DNA from: Cyanobacteria bacterium UBA8156
Lineage (GTDB): Bacteria; Cyanobacteriota; Cyanobacteriia; Pseudanabaenales; Pseudanabaenaceae
NCBI GenBank assembly: GCA_003456125.1
Contig: DMPD01000279.1
Location: forward strand, 1-8,861
DNA length: 8,861 nt
Reading direction: 5' to 3'
Each line of letters starts with the position of its first letter. Position 1 is the first letter of the stretch. Position numbers and translations under genes: made by a program. A model generated the notes under the pieces. It was not told where the DNA came from, did not search any database, and saw only the letters and a list, made by a program, of their open reading frames with translations. Of this stretch, positions 1 to 6,926 are shown piece after piece.

Positions 1-2
1 TG

Positions 3-110
3 CCCGTAGAAACCGGCCCTGAAAAGGTAGCCAGTGCGATCTAGGGCAGCTTTTCGGTCACCCTGGGCAACGAACAGTGGGGTGGCGTGCAGGCCACCCT
101 GCAATGCTAA
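3..110 (+). pseudogene. possible 3' remnant of an upstream gene with an in-frame TAG
   Basis: In frame 3 from the window edge there are 13 sense codons, a TAG at 42-44, then 21 more sense codons up to a TAA at 108-110. The second part has mostly G or C at third codon positions and reads like a beta-rich coding segment (SFSVTLGNEQWGG...). It weakly recalls the C-terminal OB-fold of RecJ-type nucleases, but this is only an impression. The real gene may simply end at the TAG, with chance reading beyond it, or the TAG may be a nonsense mutation. The minus strand is also open across this stretch. No upstream sequence is available to decide. Confidence 0.22.
77..102 (+). terminator. GC-rich hairpin upstream of cysA (terminator-like or regulatory)
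   Basis: GGTGGC (81-86) and GCCACC (93-98) are perfect inverted repeats with a 6-nt loop. The stem extends outward to about 10 bp if two G-U pairs are allowed (77-86 with 93-102). No T-run follows, so it is not a classical rho-independent terminator. It lies just before the likely cysA promoter, so it could be a 3'-end structure of the preceding gene, an operator, or chance. Confidence 0.35.
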
Positions 111-113
111 GAT
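105..113 (+). promoter_or_regulatory. possible extended -10 element for cysA
   Basis: TGCTAAGAT combines an extended -10 TG with TAAGAT, a 4/6 match to TATAAT. Transcription would begin near position 120, ahead of the favoured ATG or GTG starts of cysA. No convincing -35 box is seen at the right distance. If this promoter is real, the GTG at 117 is too close to the transcription start to be the main start codon. Confidence 0.25.
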
Positions 114-158
114 GGCGTGGAAAATACAACGGTAAATCCCTCAGCAAATAGGGAATTA

Positions 159-1178
159 ATGGCAGGAGAAGCGCAGGTGGGAATTGTAATTCAAGGTGTA
201 TCCAAGTGGTTCGGCGACTTTCACGTCTTGCAAGACATCGACATAGAAGTTGGCACGGGGTCGCTGGTTGCTTTGCTCGGCCCTTCCGGCTCTGGCAAAA
301 GCACCCTGTTGCGCTTGATTGCCGGACTGGAGTTGCCGGATACGGGCCGCATTTTCTTGACGGGGGAAGATGCCACCTACCGGGATGTTCGGGAGCGCAA
401 CATTGGTTTTGTGTTTCAGCACTATGCTCTGTTCAAGCACATGACCGTGCGCCAGAACATCGCCTTTGGTCTGGAAATTCGCAAAGCCACCAAGAAATTT
501 ATTCAAGACCGGGTGGATGAATTGTTGGGACTGGTGCAGTTGCAGGGATTGGGGAACCGCTACCCTTCGCAGTTGTCGGGGGGGCAGCGGCAACGGGTGG
601 CCCTGGCCCGGGCTTTGGCGGTGCAACCCAAGGTTTTGTTGCTCGATGAGCCTTTTGGGGCCTTGGATGCGCAAGTCCGCAAGGAATTGCGGCAGTGGCT
701 ACGGCGCTTGCACGACGATATGCACGTGACCACGGTATTCGTCACCCACGACCAAGAAGAGGCGATGGAGGTGGCCGATCGCATCGTGGTGATGAACCGC
801 GGGCGGTTGGAACAAGTTGGTACCCCGGCGGAGATTTACGATGCCCCCACCAGCGAGTTTGTGATGCAGTTTATTGGCCCGGTGAACGTTTTGCGGGGGG
901 AGCATGGGTTGGCCTGCACGGTCGGAGAGCGGGTGTTTGTCCGGCCTCACGATGTGACCATTGAAACCACTCCCGATTCCGGCTCAGTACCCGCTCGGAT
1001 CCGCCGCATCATCAATTTGGGTTGGGAAGTGCAAGTCGAATTAAACTTACGGGACGGTCAGGCATTGGTGGCTCACCTCCCCCGCGATACCTTTGAAGGG
1101 TTGCGGTTGTGGGTTGACCAAGAAGTGTTTGTATCCTCCAAAGAGGCCCGCTCCTTTACTCCTGACTATGCGATTTAG
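159..1178 (+). CDS. cysA: sulfate/thiosulfate ABC transporter ATP-binding protein CysA
   Basis: CysA is the cytoplasmic ATPase that powers sulfate/thiosulfate uptake through the CysT/CysW permease and a periplasmic sulfate-binding protein. Counting from the ATG at 159 (339 aa), Walker [10 protein letters not shown] lies at about 41-49, the Q-loop Gln at 87, signature LSGGQ at 139-143, Walker B LLLDEP at about 160-165, D-loop GALD at 167-170 and switch His at 197. These are followed by a TOBE-like C-terminal domain with a VRPHD motif near 261. The stretch [22 protein letters not shown] is strongly CysA-like. Start choice is uncertain. GTG 117 gives 353 aa. ATG 159 has AGGGA only 4 nt upstream. 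GTG 177 has AGGAG 8 nt upstream and would give [10 protein letters not shown], the usual CysA N-terminus, so it is a serious alternative. The permease genes are not in the window. Rrf2 follows after 12 nt. Confidence 0.9.
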   Translation: MAGEAQVGIVIQGVSKWFGDFHVLQDIDIEVGTGSLVALLGPSGSGKSTLLRLIAGLELPDTGRIFLTGEDATYRDVRERNIGFVFQHYALFKHMTVRQNIAFGLEIRKATKKFIQDRVDELLGLVQLQGLGNRYPSQLSGGQRQRVALARALAVQPKVLLLDEPFGALDAQVRKELRQWLRRLHDDMHVTTVFVTHDQEEAMEVADRIVVMNRGRLEQVGTPAEIYDAPTSEFVMQFIGPVNVLRGEHGLACTVGERVFVRPHDVTIETTPDSGSVPARIRRIINLGWEVQVELNLRDGQALVAHLPRDTFEGLRLWVDQEVFVSSKEARSFTPDYAI

Positions 1179-1190
1179 CCCCCCTACCCC

Positions 1191-1622
1191 ATGATGGAAC
1201 TTTCGGCCAAGTTGGAATATGGGCTGCTGGCCCTGCTGGAGTTGACCCCCCACTACGAAGCCCAACGGGCACTTGGCACCCAAGAAATTGCCGCCAAACA
1301 AAACATCCCCGATCGCTACCTGGATCAGATTTTTGGCGATCTGAAGCGGGCAGGGATCGCCCGCAGCTATCGCGGCCCCAAGGGGGGCTATACCCTGGCC
1401 CGGGCCCCTCAAAATATTTCGTTGCTCGATGTGCTGCAGGCTTTAGAATCCCCTAGCCCCCGCGATCGCCCAGGGGATGGCCCTCCCGAACGCCGCGCCA
1501 TCTGGAAAACTTGGCTGGCTTTGCAGGAAAAGATTGATACCCATCTGCAAACCATTACCTTAGACAAGCTCTACCGCGATTGCCGCCAGTTGGAAGCCAG
1601 CCGCTGGATGTATTACATCTGA
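1191..1622 (+). CDS. Rrf2-family transcriptional regulator without Fe-S cysteines
   Basis: This is a 143-aa DNA-binding regulator of the Rrf2 superfamily (IscR, NsrR, CymR). The N-terminal winged helix-turn-helix is clear: ELSAKLEYGLLALLEL at 3-18, recognition region near IPDRYLDQIFGDLKRAG at 39-55, and the wing RGPKGGYTLAR at 61-71. The C-terminal half forms the dimerisation helix. The loop that in IscR/NsrR carries three cluster cysteines is here ESPSPRDRPGDGPPERRA (about 86-103), with no Cys. The only Cys is C131. It is therefore unlikely to bind a cluster and resembles CymR-type sensors of sulfur status. Its start lies 12 nt after the cysA stop, so co-transcription is likely, although no Shine-Dalgarno is visible. 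Met1 and Met2 are both possible starts, and family members usually begin at MELSAK (1194). Sulfur regulation is inferred from context only. Confidence 0.85.
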   Translation: MMELSAKLEYGLLALLELTPHYEAQRALGTQEIAAKQNIPDRYLDQIFGDLKRAGIARSYRGPKGGYTLARAPQNISLLDVLQALESPSPRDRPGDGPPERRAIWKTWLALQEKIDTHLQTITLDKLYRDCRQLEASRWMYYI

Positions 1623-1632
1623 GGGAAACGGT

Positions 1633-2196
1633 TCAAACCACCAACCAGCCAAACACTTCGCCCACGGTCAGCCGTAGTTCCGAGGCCATGGGGGGCACCG
1701 ATAACACCGCCGTGGGTTCTTCCCAAACGGTGGGGAGTTGTTGGGGAGCATAGGCCATCACCGTTTGTTCTGCGGGATCGATCAGCCAGCCCATCTGGGT
1801 ACCGTGCTGCAGAGCGTGCAGGATGTTGCGGATCACCTTGGTTTGGCTTTGATCGGGGGATAAAATTTCAATTGTCCAATCGGGGGGCAGGGCAAAGCTG
1901 TTGGCGATCTCACCGTTGGCATCTCGGGGGATGCGCTCCCAGGCAAACACGGCCACATCGGGCACGGTAGAGCGTCCACCAAAGGTACAACGCAATTCGA
2001 CAAAAGCCTCGGCAATTTTTTGCGGGCTCAGGGCCATGTAGATGGCAGTAGCCAGAAGCGTTTGCATTCGGCTATGTTTCCCTTGGGGCATAGGTTTTTG
2101 GATGATTTGACCATCGATGTACTCGCTGGCTGGTTTGGTTTCCGGCAACTGCAAAAACTCGGCTAAGGTGAGGGTTGGCGATACGATTTGAACCAT
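1633..2196 (-). CDS. Uma2-family protein, putative restriction-like endonuclease fold (DUF820)
   Basis: This 187-aa protein belongs to the Uma2/DUF820 family, which is highly multicopy in cyanobacteria and has a PD-(D/E)XK nuclease fold. Its biological role is unsettled. Visible hallmarks are LAEFLQLPETKPASEYIDG (11-29, with conserved E25), VPDVAVFAWERIP with D80, and the core WTIEILSPDQSQTK with E110 and K120. MGWLIDP (135-141) follows, in the place of the usual YWLIDP. The start ATG at 2196-2194 is supported by GGGAG about 6 nt upstream and by the typical family N-terminus. The gene converges on the Rrf2 gene with only 10 nt between stops, and diverges from the GT41 gene. It appears less GC-rich than its neighbours and lacks HIP1 sites, which may indicate a different history. 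Catalytic activity has not been shown for most members. Confidence 0.87.
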   Translation of the reverse strand: MVQIVSPTLTLAEFLQLPETKPASEYIDGQIIQKPMPQGKHSRMQTLLATAIYMALSPQKIAEAFVELRCTFGGRSTVPDVAVFAWERIPRDANGEIANSFALPPDWTIEILSPDQSQTKVIRNILHALQHGTQMGWLIDPAEQTVMAYAPQQLPTVWEEPTAVLSVPPMASELRLTVGEVFGWLVV

Positions 2197-2242
2197 GGTT
2201 GGCTCCCAATTTTCTCCAGTGTACGCCCAGCAGGAAGAGGGT

Positions 2243-4207
2243 ATGAATGCTTTGCAAGCGGGCTTGAGCCGTGTTCAGGCCGGGGATTTGACCGGAGGGG
2301 CCGCCGCCTTCCGGGAAGCGATCGCCCAGTCTCCCGACCTGGCGGAGGCCCATTACAACCTGGGCAATGTGTTGGTGCCGTTGGGGCAAATCGAGGAAGC
2401 GATCGCCGCCTACATCGAAGCGATTCGATGCGAGCCCACGTTTGGGGATGCCTACTGGAATTTGGCGAATGTGTATTGGGGGCAGGGGGCCGCCATCACG
2501 GCGCGGGTCTGGGTAGAGCGGGGGTTGGCCAAGGGGTCCCTCACCCCCGCGGTGGGCTACGGCTTGCTGGGGGACATTTGCGCCACCGAACCCGACGGCG
2601 AGGAACGGGCGATCGCCGCCTATACTCAGGCTTTGCAAATCAATCCGGGCAACGGAGTGGTGTGGCGCAATTTGGGGATTGTGCAGGCGCGGCGGGGCCA
2701 CCATGAGGCCGCCCTCCAGGCGTTAGCCCAAGCCACAGCGTTGCAACCCGCAGACAGCGAAGCTTGGTTCCATTTGGGAGCGGTCTACAGCGATCGCAAC
2801 GAACTGGCGAAGGCATTGCCGTGTTGGGAACGGGCGATCGCCCTCAACCCGTTGGATGGTCGGGCCCGGCGGCAACACGCCTTGGCTTTGCCGATTGTCT
2901 ACGAAACCGAGGCGGAGGTGCAACGATGGCGACAACGCTATACCGAAAACCTGATGGAATTTGGGGAATGGGCCCGCCAACATCCGACGGCGGCCTTGCC
3001 GGGGATAGCCTTTGCCACCAACTTTTTGTTGTCCTACCAGGGGCAGGACGATCGTCCATTGCAGCGTGCCTACGGCGACGTGGTGCGGGACGTGGTGTCT
3101 CGGGTGATTCCCCAATTCAGCCAGCCGTTGGCGATGCCGCCGGGGCCGCCGTGGCGGGTGGGGTACGTATCCCGTCATCTGTACGGACATACCGTCGGCA
3201 AACTGGCCGTGGGTTGGGTAGAAGGCACCGATCCGGTGGCCTTTCAGGTGTTTTGCTATCACGCCGGCACGATCCAAGATGAAATCACCGATCGCTTTCG
3301 CCAATCCAGCCATCGTTTTTACCATCTGCCCGGACGGCAATGGGAGGACATCGCCGCCCAGATTCGCCAAGACGATTTGCATATTTTGGTGTACTTGGAT
3401 GTGGGGATGGATCCCTTGATGACGGTGTTGGCGGCGATGCGGTTGGCGCCGATTCAGGGGGTGGGGTGGGGGCACCCCGTCACCACCGGCTTGCCCACCC
3501 TGGATTTCTTTTTATCTAGTCGAGCTAAGGAGCCGCCGGACGGCGATCGCCACTACCGGGAAACCCTCGTGCGGCTGCCGGGAATTGGTCTGTACTATCG
3601 CCCCCCCTTGCTGCCGCCGCCGGCCCTGCCCGCAGGCCTGCGCCCCCCGGTGTTGTTGTCCTGCCAATCGCCCTTCAAGTATTTGCCCCAGGACGATGCC
3701 CTGTGGGGTGAAATGGTGGCCCGCTTGCCCCACGCCCAACTGGTATTTGTGGGGTTTGCTCCCCACAGCCCCATCACGGCCACGTTTCAACAGCGCTTGA
3801 ACCGGGTAATGAGCAGCGATCGCTACCGGCTGCTGCCTTCCTTGCCCCATTGGGAGTACCTGGCCCTGAACCGGGCGGCCACCGTGTTTTTGGACGTGCC
3901 GGCCTGGTCGGGGGGCCACACCGTCTTGGAGGCGATCGCCTGTGGGTTGCCGGTGGTGACTTGGCCCGGGGCCCTGATGCGGCAACGCCACGCCTACGGC
4001 ATTTTGCAAACGTTGGGGGTGACCGATACCGTAGCCGGTGATCCCGCCGATTACGTTGCCAAAGTGGTGCGGTTGGTCACCGACCCGGCATACCGCACCC
4101 AAATCCAGAGCCAGATGGTTGCCAATGCCCACCGGTTGTACAACAATCCCGACTGTGTGGCGGCCCTCGAAGATTTTTACCGCCGGGCGATCGCCAGCAC
4201 GGGCTAG
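2243..4207 (+). CDS. TPR-repeat SPINDLY/O-GlcNAc transferase-like glycosyltransferase (GT41)
   Basis: This 654-aa protein (from 2243) has about six TPR repeats (residues about 2-205, e.g. [18 protein letters not shown]) followed by a GT41 catalytic region (about 300-650). GT41 enzymes transfer GlcNAc, or fucose in plant SPINDLY, to Ser/Thr of proteins. Visible landmarks are [17 protein letters not shown], with H316 at the place of the OGT catalytic-region His (H498 human); HILVYLD and [12 protein letters not shown] in the first lobe; [10 protein letters not shown], with K479 near the UDP-binding Lys; and the loop [20 protein letters not shown] (557-576). Between the lobes is a short proline-rich linker (about 453-468) instead of the large intervening domain of animal OGT. 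The frame is open from ATG 2195 (670 aa). ATG 2243 is preferred because it has AGGAAGAGG just upstream and does not overlap the Uma2 start. The sugar donor and targets cannot be read from sequence. selO follows closely. Confidence 0.88.
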   Translation: MNALQAGLSRVQAGDLTGGAAAFREAIAQSPDLAEAHYNLGNVLVPLGQIEEAIAAYIEAIRCEPTFGDAYWNLANVYWGQGAAITARVWVERGLAKGSLTPAVGYGLLGDICATEPDGEERAIAAYTQALQINPGNGVVWRNLGIVQARRGHHEAALQALAQATALQPADSEAWFHLGAVYSDRNELAKALPCWERAIALNPLDGRARRQHALALPIVYETEAEVQRWRQRYTENLMEFGEWARQHPTAALPGIAFATNFLLSYQGQDDRPLQRAYGDVVRDVVSRVIPQFSQPLAMPPGPPWRVGYVSRHLYGHTVGKLAVGWVEGTDPVAFQVFCYHAGTIQDEITDRFRQSSHRFYHLPGRQWEDIAAQIRQDDLHILVYLDVGMDPLMTVLAAMRLAPIQGVGWGHPVTTGLPTLDFFLSSRAKEPPDGDRHYRETLVRLPGIGLYYRPPLLPPPALPAGLRPPVLLSCQSPFKYLPQDDALWGEMVARLPHAQLVFVGFAPHSPITATFQQRLNRVMSSDRYRLLPSLPHWEYLALNRAATVFLDVPAWSGGHTVLEAIACGLPVVTWPGALMRQRHAYGILQTLGVTDTVAGDPADYVAKVVRLVTDPAYRTQIQSQMVANAHRLYNNPDCVAALEDFYRRAIASTG

Positions 4208-4217
4208 CCGGGCCACA

Positions 4218-4244
4218 ATGGGAAGGGTTTACAACAATTCCCAT
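4218..4244 (+). promoter_or_regulatory. inverted repeat enclosing the selO start codon
   Basis: ATGGGAA (4218-4224) and TTCCCAT (4238-4244) are a perfect 7-bp inverted repeat with a 13-nt loop. The loop can form a further GTT/AAC 3-bp stem (4227-4229 with 4233-4235) after two G-A mismatches. The last two bases of the 3' arm are the A and U of the selO start codon. The only purine-rich Shine-Dalgarno-like stretch, GGGAAGGG (4220-4227), is in the 5' arm. The mRNA could fold so that both the start codon and the ribosome-binding region are blocked. Alternatively it could be a DNA operator or chance. Confidence 0.4.
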
Positions 4245-5646
4245 GAATCCTTGGCTGACCCTCCCCTACGAACCGGCTTTTGCCACCCTGGGGTCCGATT
4301 TTTACGCCGAAGTATCGGCGGCATCCTTTCCCCAGCACCTTTTGCGTTGGCGCAACGATGACCTGTTGCCCCAACTCGGCCTCGACCCCAACGCGGTTCG
4401 CGACGAAGATTGGATCGAAGCCTTTGGGTTGTTTCGGCGCGATCGCCCGTTTTTGGCCATGGCGTACCACGGCTACCAATTTGGGCAGTACAACCCCCGA
4501 TTAGGGGACGGGCGCGGTTTTCTGTATGGGCAAGTCCGCGGTCGCGACGGACACCTGTACGATTTGGGCACCAAAGGTTCTGGGCAAACCCCCTACTCCC
4601 GTCACGCCGACGGCCGCCTCACCCTCAAGGGGGCGGTGCGGGAAATTTTGGCGGCGGAAGCCCTGCACCGGTTGGGGGTGACCACCTCCCGTTGTCTGTG
4701 TGCGATCGAAACCGGCGAACAACTGTGGCGGGGGGGTGAACCCTCTCCCACCCGTTCGGCGGTGATGGTGCGTTTTTCCCGCTCCCATGTCCGCTTTGGC
4801 ACCTTCGAGCGGCTGCACTACCTGCAACGGCCCGACCTGGTGGGCCAGTTATTGGATTGGACGATCCGCACCTATTACCCCCACTTGGGGGAGCCGGGGC
4901 CCGATACCTACGGTGCTTTTTACGGCGAAGTGGTGGAGCGCACGGCCATTTTGTGTGCCCAGTGGATGGTGGCCGGCTTTTGCCACGCGGTGTTGAACAC
5001 CGACAATATGTCGATTGTGGGGGAAAGTTTCGATTACGGGCCCTACGCCTTCTTGCCCAACTACGATCCCGGCTTCACCGCCGCCTATTTCGATGACATG
5101 GGGCGCTACAGCTACGGCAATCAGCCCCACGCTTGCTACTGGAATTTGCAGATGTTGCAGGTGCCCCTGCAGGCGGCGATCGCCTCCGATGTCCTGGAGC
5201 AAGGCTTGGCTCGGTTTGCCCCCACCTACCGCCAGACCTACCAAACCCGGTTTTTGCAACGCCTGGGGTTGCCCAACCTCCCCGATGACCTCGCCACCGA
5301 CTTGATTTTGGCCACGCTCAAACTGCTGGCCGTTGCGACCATGGGCTACGCCGAATTTTTTGACCAACTCCGGGATGGTTTTACCCCCGATCGCCCCGAC
5401 AGCCTGTTGGCGGATGTGGTCTGGCCCGGCGACGAAGCCCTCGATCGCTGGCAAGTCTGGCAAAACCTCTACGGTACAGCCCTGCGCAAAACCGCCGACT
5501 GGGAAGCCGTGCCGGCACGGTTGCGGCAGGCCAATCCCACCACCACCTTGCTGCGGCCGGCGATCGAAGCGGTCTGGGAAAAAATCGTCACGGACGATGA
5601 CTGGCAACCCTTTCAGCAGCTGGTTGCCGCCCTGCGCGCCGAGTAG
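4243..5646 (+). CDS. selO: SelO/YdiU-family protein adenylyltransferase (AMPylase)
   Basis: SelO is a pseudokinase-fold enzyme that transfers AMP from ATP to Ser/Thr/Tyr of proteins; it was formerly UPF0061/YdiU. Length is 467 aa, within the bacterial range. Motifs in order: [18 protein letters not shown] (75-92), the nucleotide-binding segment [13 protein letters not shown] with K111, [18 protein letters not shown] with Glu near 134-139, [15 protein letters not shown] with N252 and D254, and the metal-binding DYGPYAF with D264. The C-terminus [18 protein letters not shown]...DDDWQPF matches the cyanobacterial form, so the protein is complete. Cysteines are at 151, 153, 238, 247 and 298. There is none in the last 169 residues, so the C-terminal Cys used for redox control in E. 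coli SelO, or the selenocysteine of animal SelO, has no counterpart. It starts 35 nt after the GT41 gene on the same strand. ATG 4243 fits the family N-terminus although no well-spaced Shine-Dalgarno is seen. Confidence 0.92.
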   Translation: MNPWLTLPYEPAFATLGSDFYAEVSAASFPQHLLRWRNDDLLPQLGLDPNAVRDEDWIEAFGLFRRDRPFLAMAYHGYQFGQYNPRLGDGRGFLYGQVRGRDGHLYDLGTKGSGQTPYSRHADGRLTLKGAVREILAAEALHRLGVTTSRCLCAIETGEQLWRGGEPSPTRSAVMVRFSRSHVRFGTFERLHYLQRPDLVGQLLDWTIRTYYPHLGEPGPDTYGAFYGEVVERTAILCAQWMVAGFCHAVLNTDNMSIVGESFDYGPYAFLPNYDPGFTAAYFDDMGRYSYGNQPHACYWNLQMLQVPLQAAIASDVLEQGLARFAPTYRQTYQTRFLQRLGLPNLPDDLATDLILATLKLLAVATMGYAEFFDQLRDGFTPDRPDSLLADVVWPGDEALDRWQVWQNLYGTALRKTADWEAVPARLRQANPTTTLLRPAIEAVWEKIVTDDDWQPFQQLVAALRAE

Positions 5647-5719
5647 TAAGCATCGGCCCACCGGGTTAGCACGAACTCAGTTTCCCCACTGTTCCCCTCT
5701 AGCAATGACTTCTGGCTCC

Positions 5720-5750
5720 ACCCCGGGAGAGGGGCGGGAGGTGAGGGTCA
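5720..5750. repeat. G-rich repeat-like stretch in the selO/aldo-keto reductase convergent gap
   Basis: CCGGGAGAGGGGCGGGAGG followed by TGAGGGTC resembles the GGGAGAGGGG...GGTGAGGG interspersed element common between genes of many cyanobacteria and other bacteria. It lies between two convergent stop codons, the usual location for such elements. Only one copy is in the window, so repetition cannot be shown here. The rest of the gap (5647-5719) shows nothing recognisable. Confidence 0.35.
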
Positions 5751-5772
5751 AACCGCAGCGCTGAGCGCGGTT
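5751..5772. terminator. possible bidirectional terminator between convergent genes
   Basis: AACCGC (5751-5756) pairs with GCGGTT (5767-5772). A further GC pair forms around a bulged A, leaving a small loop. A weaker stem, AGCAG/CTGCT (5776-5780 with 5789-5793), follows. Only short T-runs flank the stems (TT on the plus side, TTT on the minus side), so the terminator is weak by the classical definition. The position between the stops of selO and the reductase supports a shared 3'-end function. Confidence 0.4.
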
Positions 5773-5798
5773 CTAAGCAGCCTGGCTCCTGCTGCAAA

Positions 5799-6926
5799 TC
5801 ATTCCCACAACCGTTTGCCTTCGGGGCCCGCCAACCGCCGATGGGTATCGAACAACAGGGCCGGGATGTTCAGGTGTTCGGGGCACTTCGGCAAACACTC
5901 ACCGCACTCGGTGCATTGGTGGGGGCGGGTGCCCGGAAACCAGTGTCCCGCCTTCTCAAACATGTTGTAGCGGTAGCGGCCAAATTCCACCATGTCGAAG
6001 GCCACCGCCAAATTGCGCAAACGCAACGCTTCCGGAATGTGAATGCCTTCGGGACAGGGCAAACACTGAAAACACTGGGTGCAGCGATCGCCCGCCAACA
6101 CCCGGTATTGAGCATCCAAGCGCTGTCTCACTTCTTGTTCCAGGGGAGTCAACGGCCCATCGTTGTCCCAGGCCGCTTGATGGGTCATCACCTCCGCCGG
6201 GTTGGCCGCCCCCAAACTCAGGGTGTGCACCCGTGGATCGGACAACAAAAAGCGATCGTTGAAGTAGAGGGGGGTCAGCGGTCGGCACAATTCCTGCAAC
6301 AACGGCGGCGGGTTGTACAGCATTCCCCCCTTATCCGACGGCGAAATGATGAACACCCCCATATCCTTCTCGTGGGCCCGTTGCACCGCCGGCTCATTCC
6401 GTTGATTGAAGTAGTAATAATGCAAATTCACCGAGGCGAACATATCCAGGTCGATCGCCGCCAAAATCACCTCCAAACTGCCGTGGGTGGAAAAACCCAC
6501 ATGGCGGATGCGACCGTCGGCCACCGCTTCCTGTACGGCTTTCATGCACCCTCCGGGATTTTTCACCATGGCCAGGTGTTCCCAAGTATTGATGCCGTGA
6601 ATATCAAAATTGTCGATGTAGTCCACGTTCAACCGGGAGAGCGATCGCCGAATCAGATCGGCCATGGTTTGGTAGTCGGCGGTGGGGGGGATTTTGGTGG
6701 TGAGGTACAGGCGATCGCGCTGACGATGGAGACCCGCGCGCATGGCCGCCCCGATGAACTCCTCACTTTGGCCATAGCCTTTGGCGGTTTCCAGATGGTT
6801 GATGCCCACCGCCATCGCCTCAAAAATCGTCGCTACGGCATTCTCCTCCGATTGCAGGTAGCGCATGGTGCCCAACGAGAACACCGGCAACCGCATTTCC
6901 GTTTGGCCGAAGCGACGGTAGCGCAT
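5799..6926 (-). CDS. aldo/keto reductase with C-terminal double 4Fe-4S motif
   Basis: This 375-aa protein has an N-terminal AKR TIM-barrel (about 1-270) and a C-terminal ferredoxin-like segment. The AKR tetrad is readable: E46 (INHLETAKGYG, where classical AKRs have Asp), Y51, K78 (LTTKIP) and H110 (FDIHG). The nucleotide-binding end includes VGFSTHG and IISPSDKGGML. Two cluster motifs follow: C282, C285, C288 and C291-Pro, then C338, C341, C344 and C348-Pro, which suggest two 4Fe-4S clusters. It probably couples reduction of a carbonyl to an iron-sulfur electron route, but the substrate is unknown. Start ATG 6926 overlaps the stop of the DUF760 gene (TAATG). GAGGGG lies about 6 nt upstream, so the two genes are co-translated. 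It ends facing selO. Confidence 0.9.
   Translation of the reverse strand: MRYRRFGQTEMRLPVFSLGTMRYLQSEENAVATIFEAMAVGINHLETAKGYGQSEEFIGAAMRAGLHRQRDRLYLTTKIPPTADYQTMADLIRRSLSRLNVDYIDNFDIHGINTWEHLAMVKNPGGCMKAVQEAVADGRIRHVGFSTHGSLEVILAAIDLDMFASVNLHYYYFNQRNEPAVQRAHEKDMGVFIISPSDKGGMLYNPPPLLQELCRPLTPLYFNDRFLLSDPRVHTLSLGAANPAEVMTHQAAWDNDGPLTPLEQEVRQRLDAQYRVLAGDRCTQCFQCLPCPEGIHIPEALRLRNLAVAFDMVEFGRYRYNMFEKAGHWFPGTRPHQCTECGECLPKCPEHLNIPALLFDTHRRLAGPEGKRLWE

Noticed and set aside
1..115. Minus-strand open frame running off the left edge
   Set aside because: No ATG or Shine-Dalgarno, overlaps the likely cysA promoter, and is too short to distinguish from chance in GC-rich DNA.
1636..2196. Uma2 as part of a toxin-antitoxin or defence system
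   Set aside because: No partner gene, no flanking repeats and no other defence genes. Uma2 genes are common solitary genes in cyanobacteria.
3457..3472. G-rich tract GGGGGTGGGGTGGGGG in the GT41 gene as a quadruplex
   Set aside because: Only three G-tracts; it lacks the fourth needed for the canonical motif and is explained by codons for QGVGWGH.
2723..3475. Minus-strand 250-codon frame opposite the GT41 gene
   Set aside because: Shadow of a well-supported gene; His/Pro/Arg-rich and without domain signature.
4849..5661. Minus-strand 270-codon frame opposite selO
   Set aside because: Antisense to selO catalytic motifs, biased composition and no ribosome-binding site.
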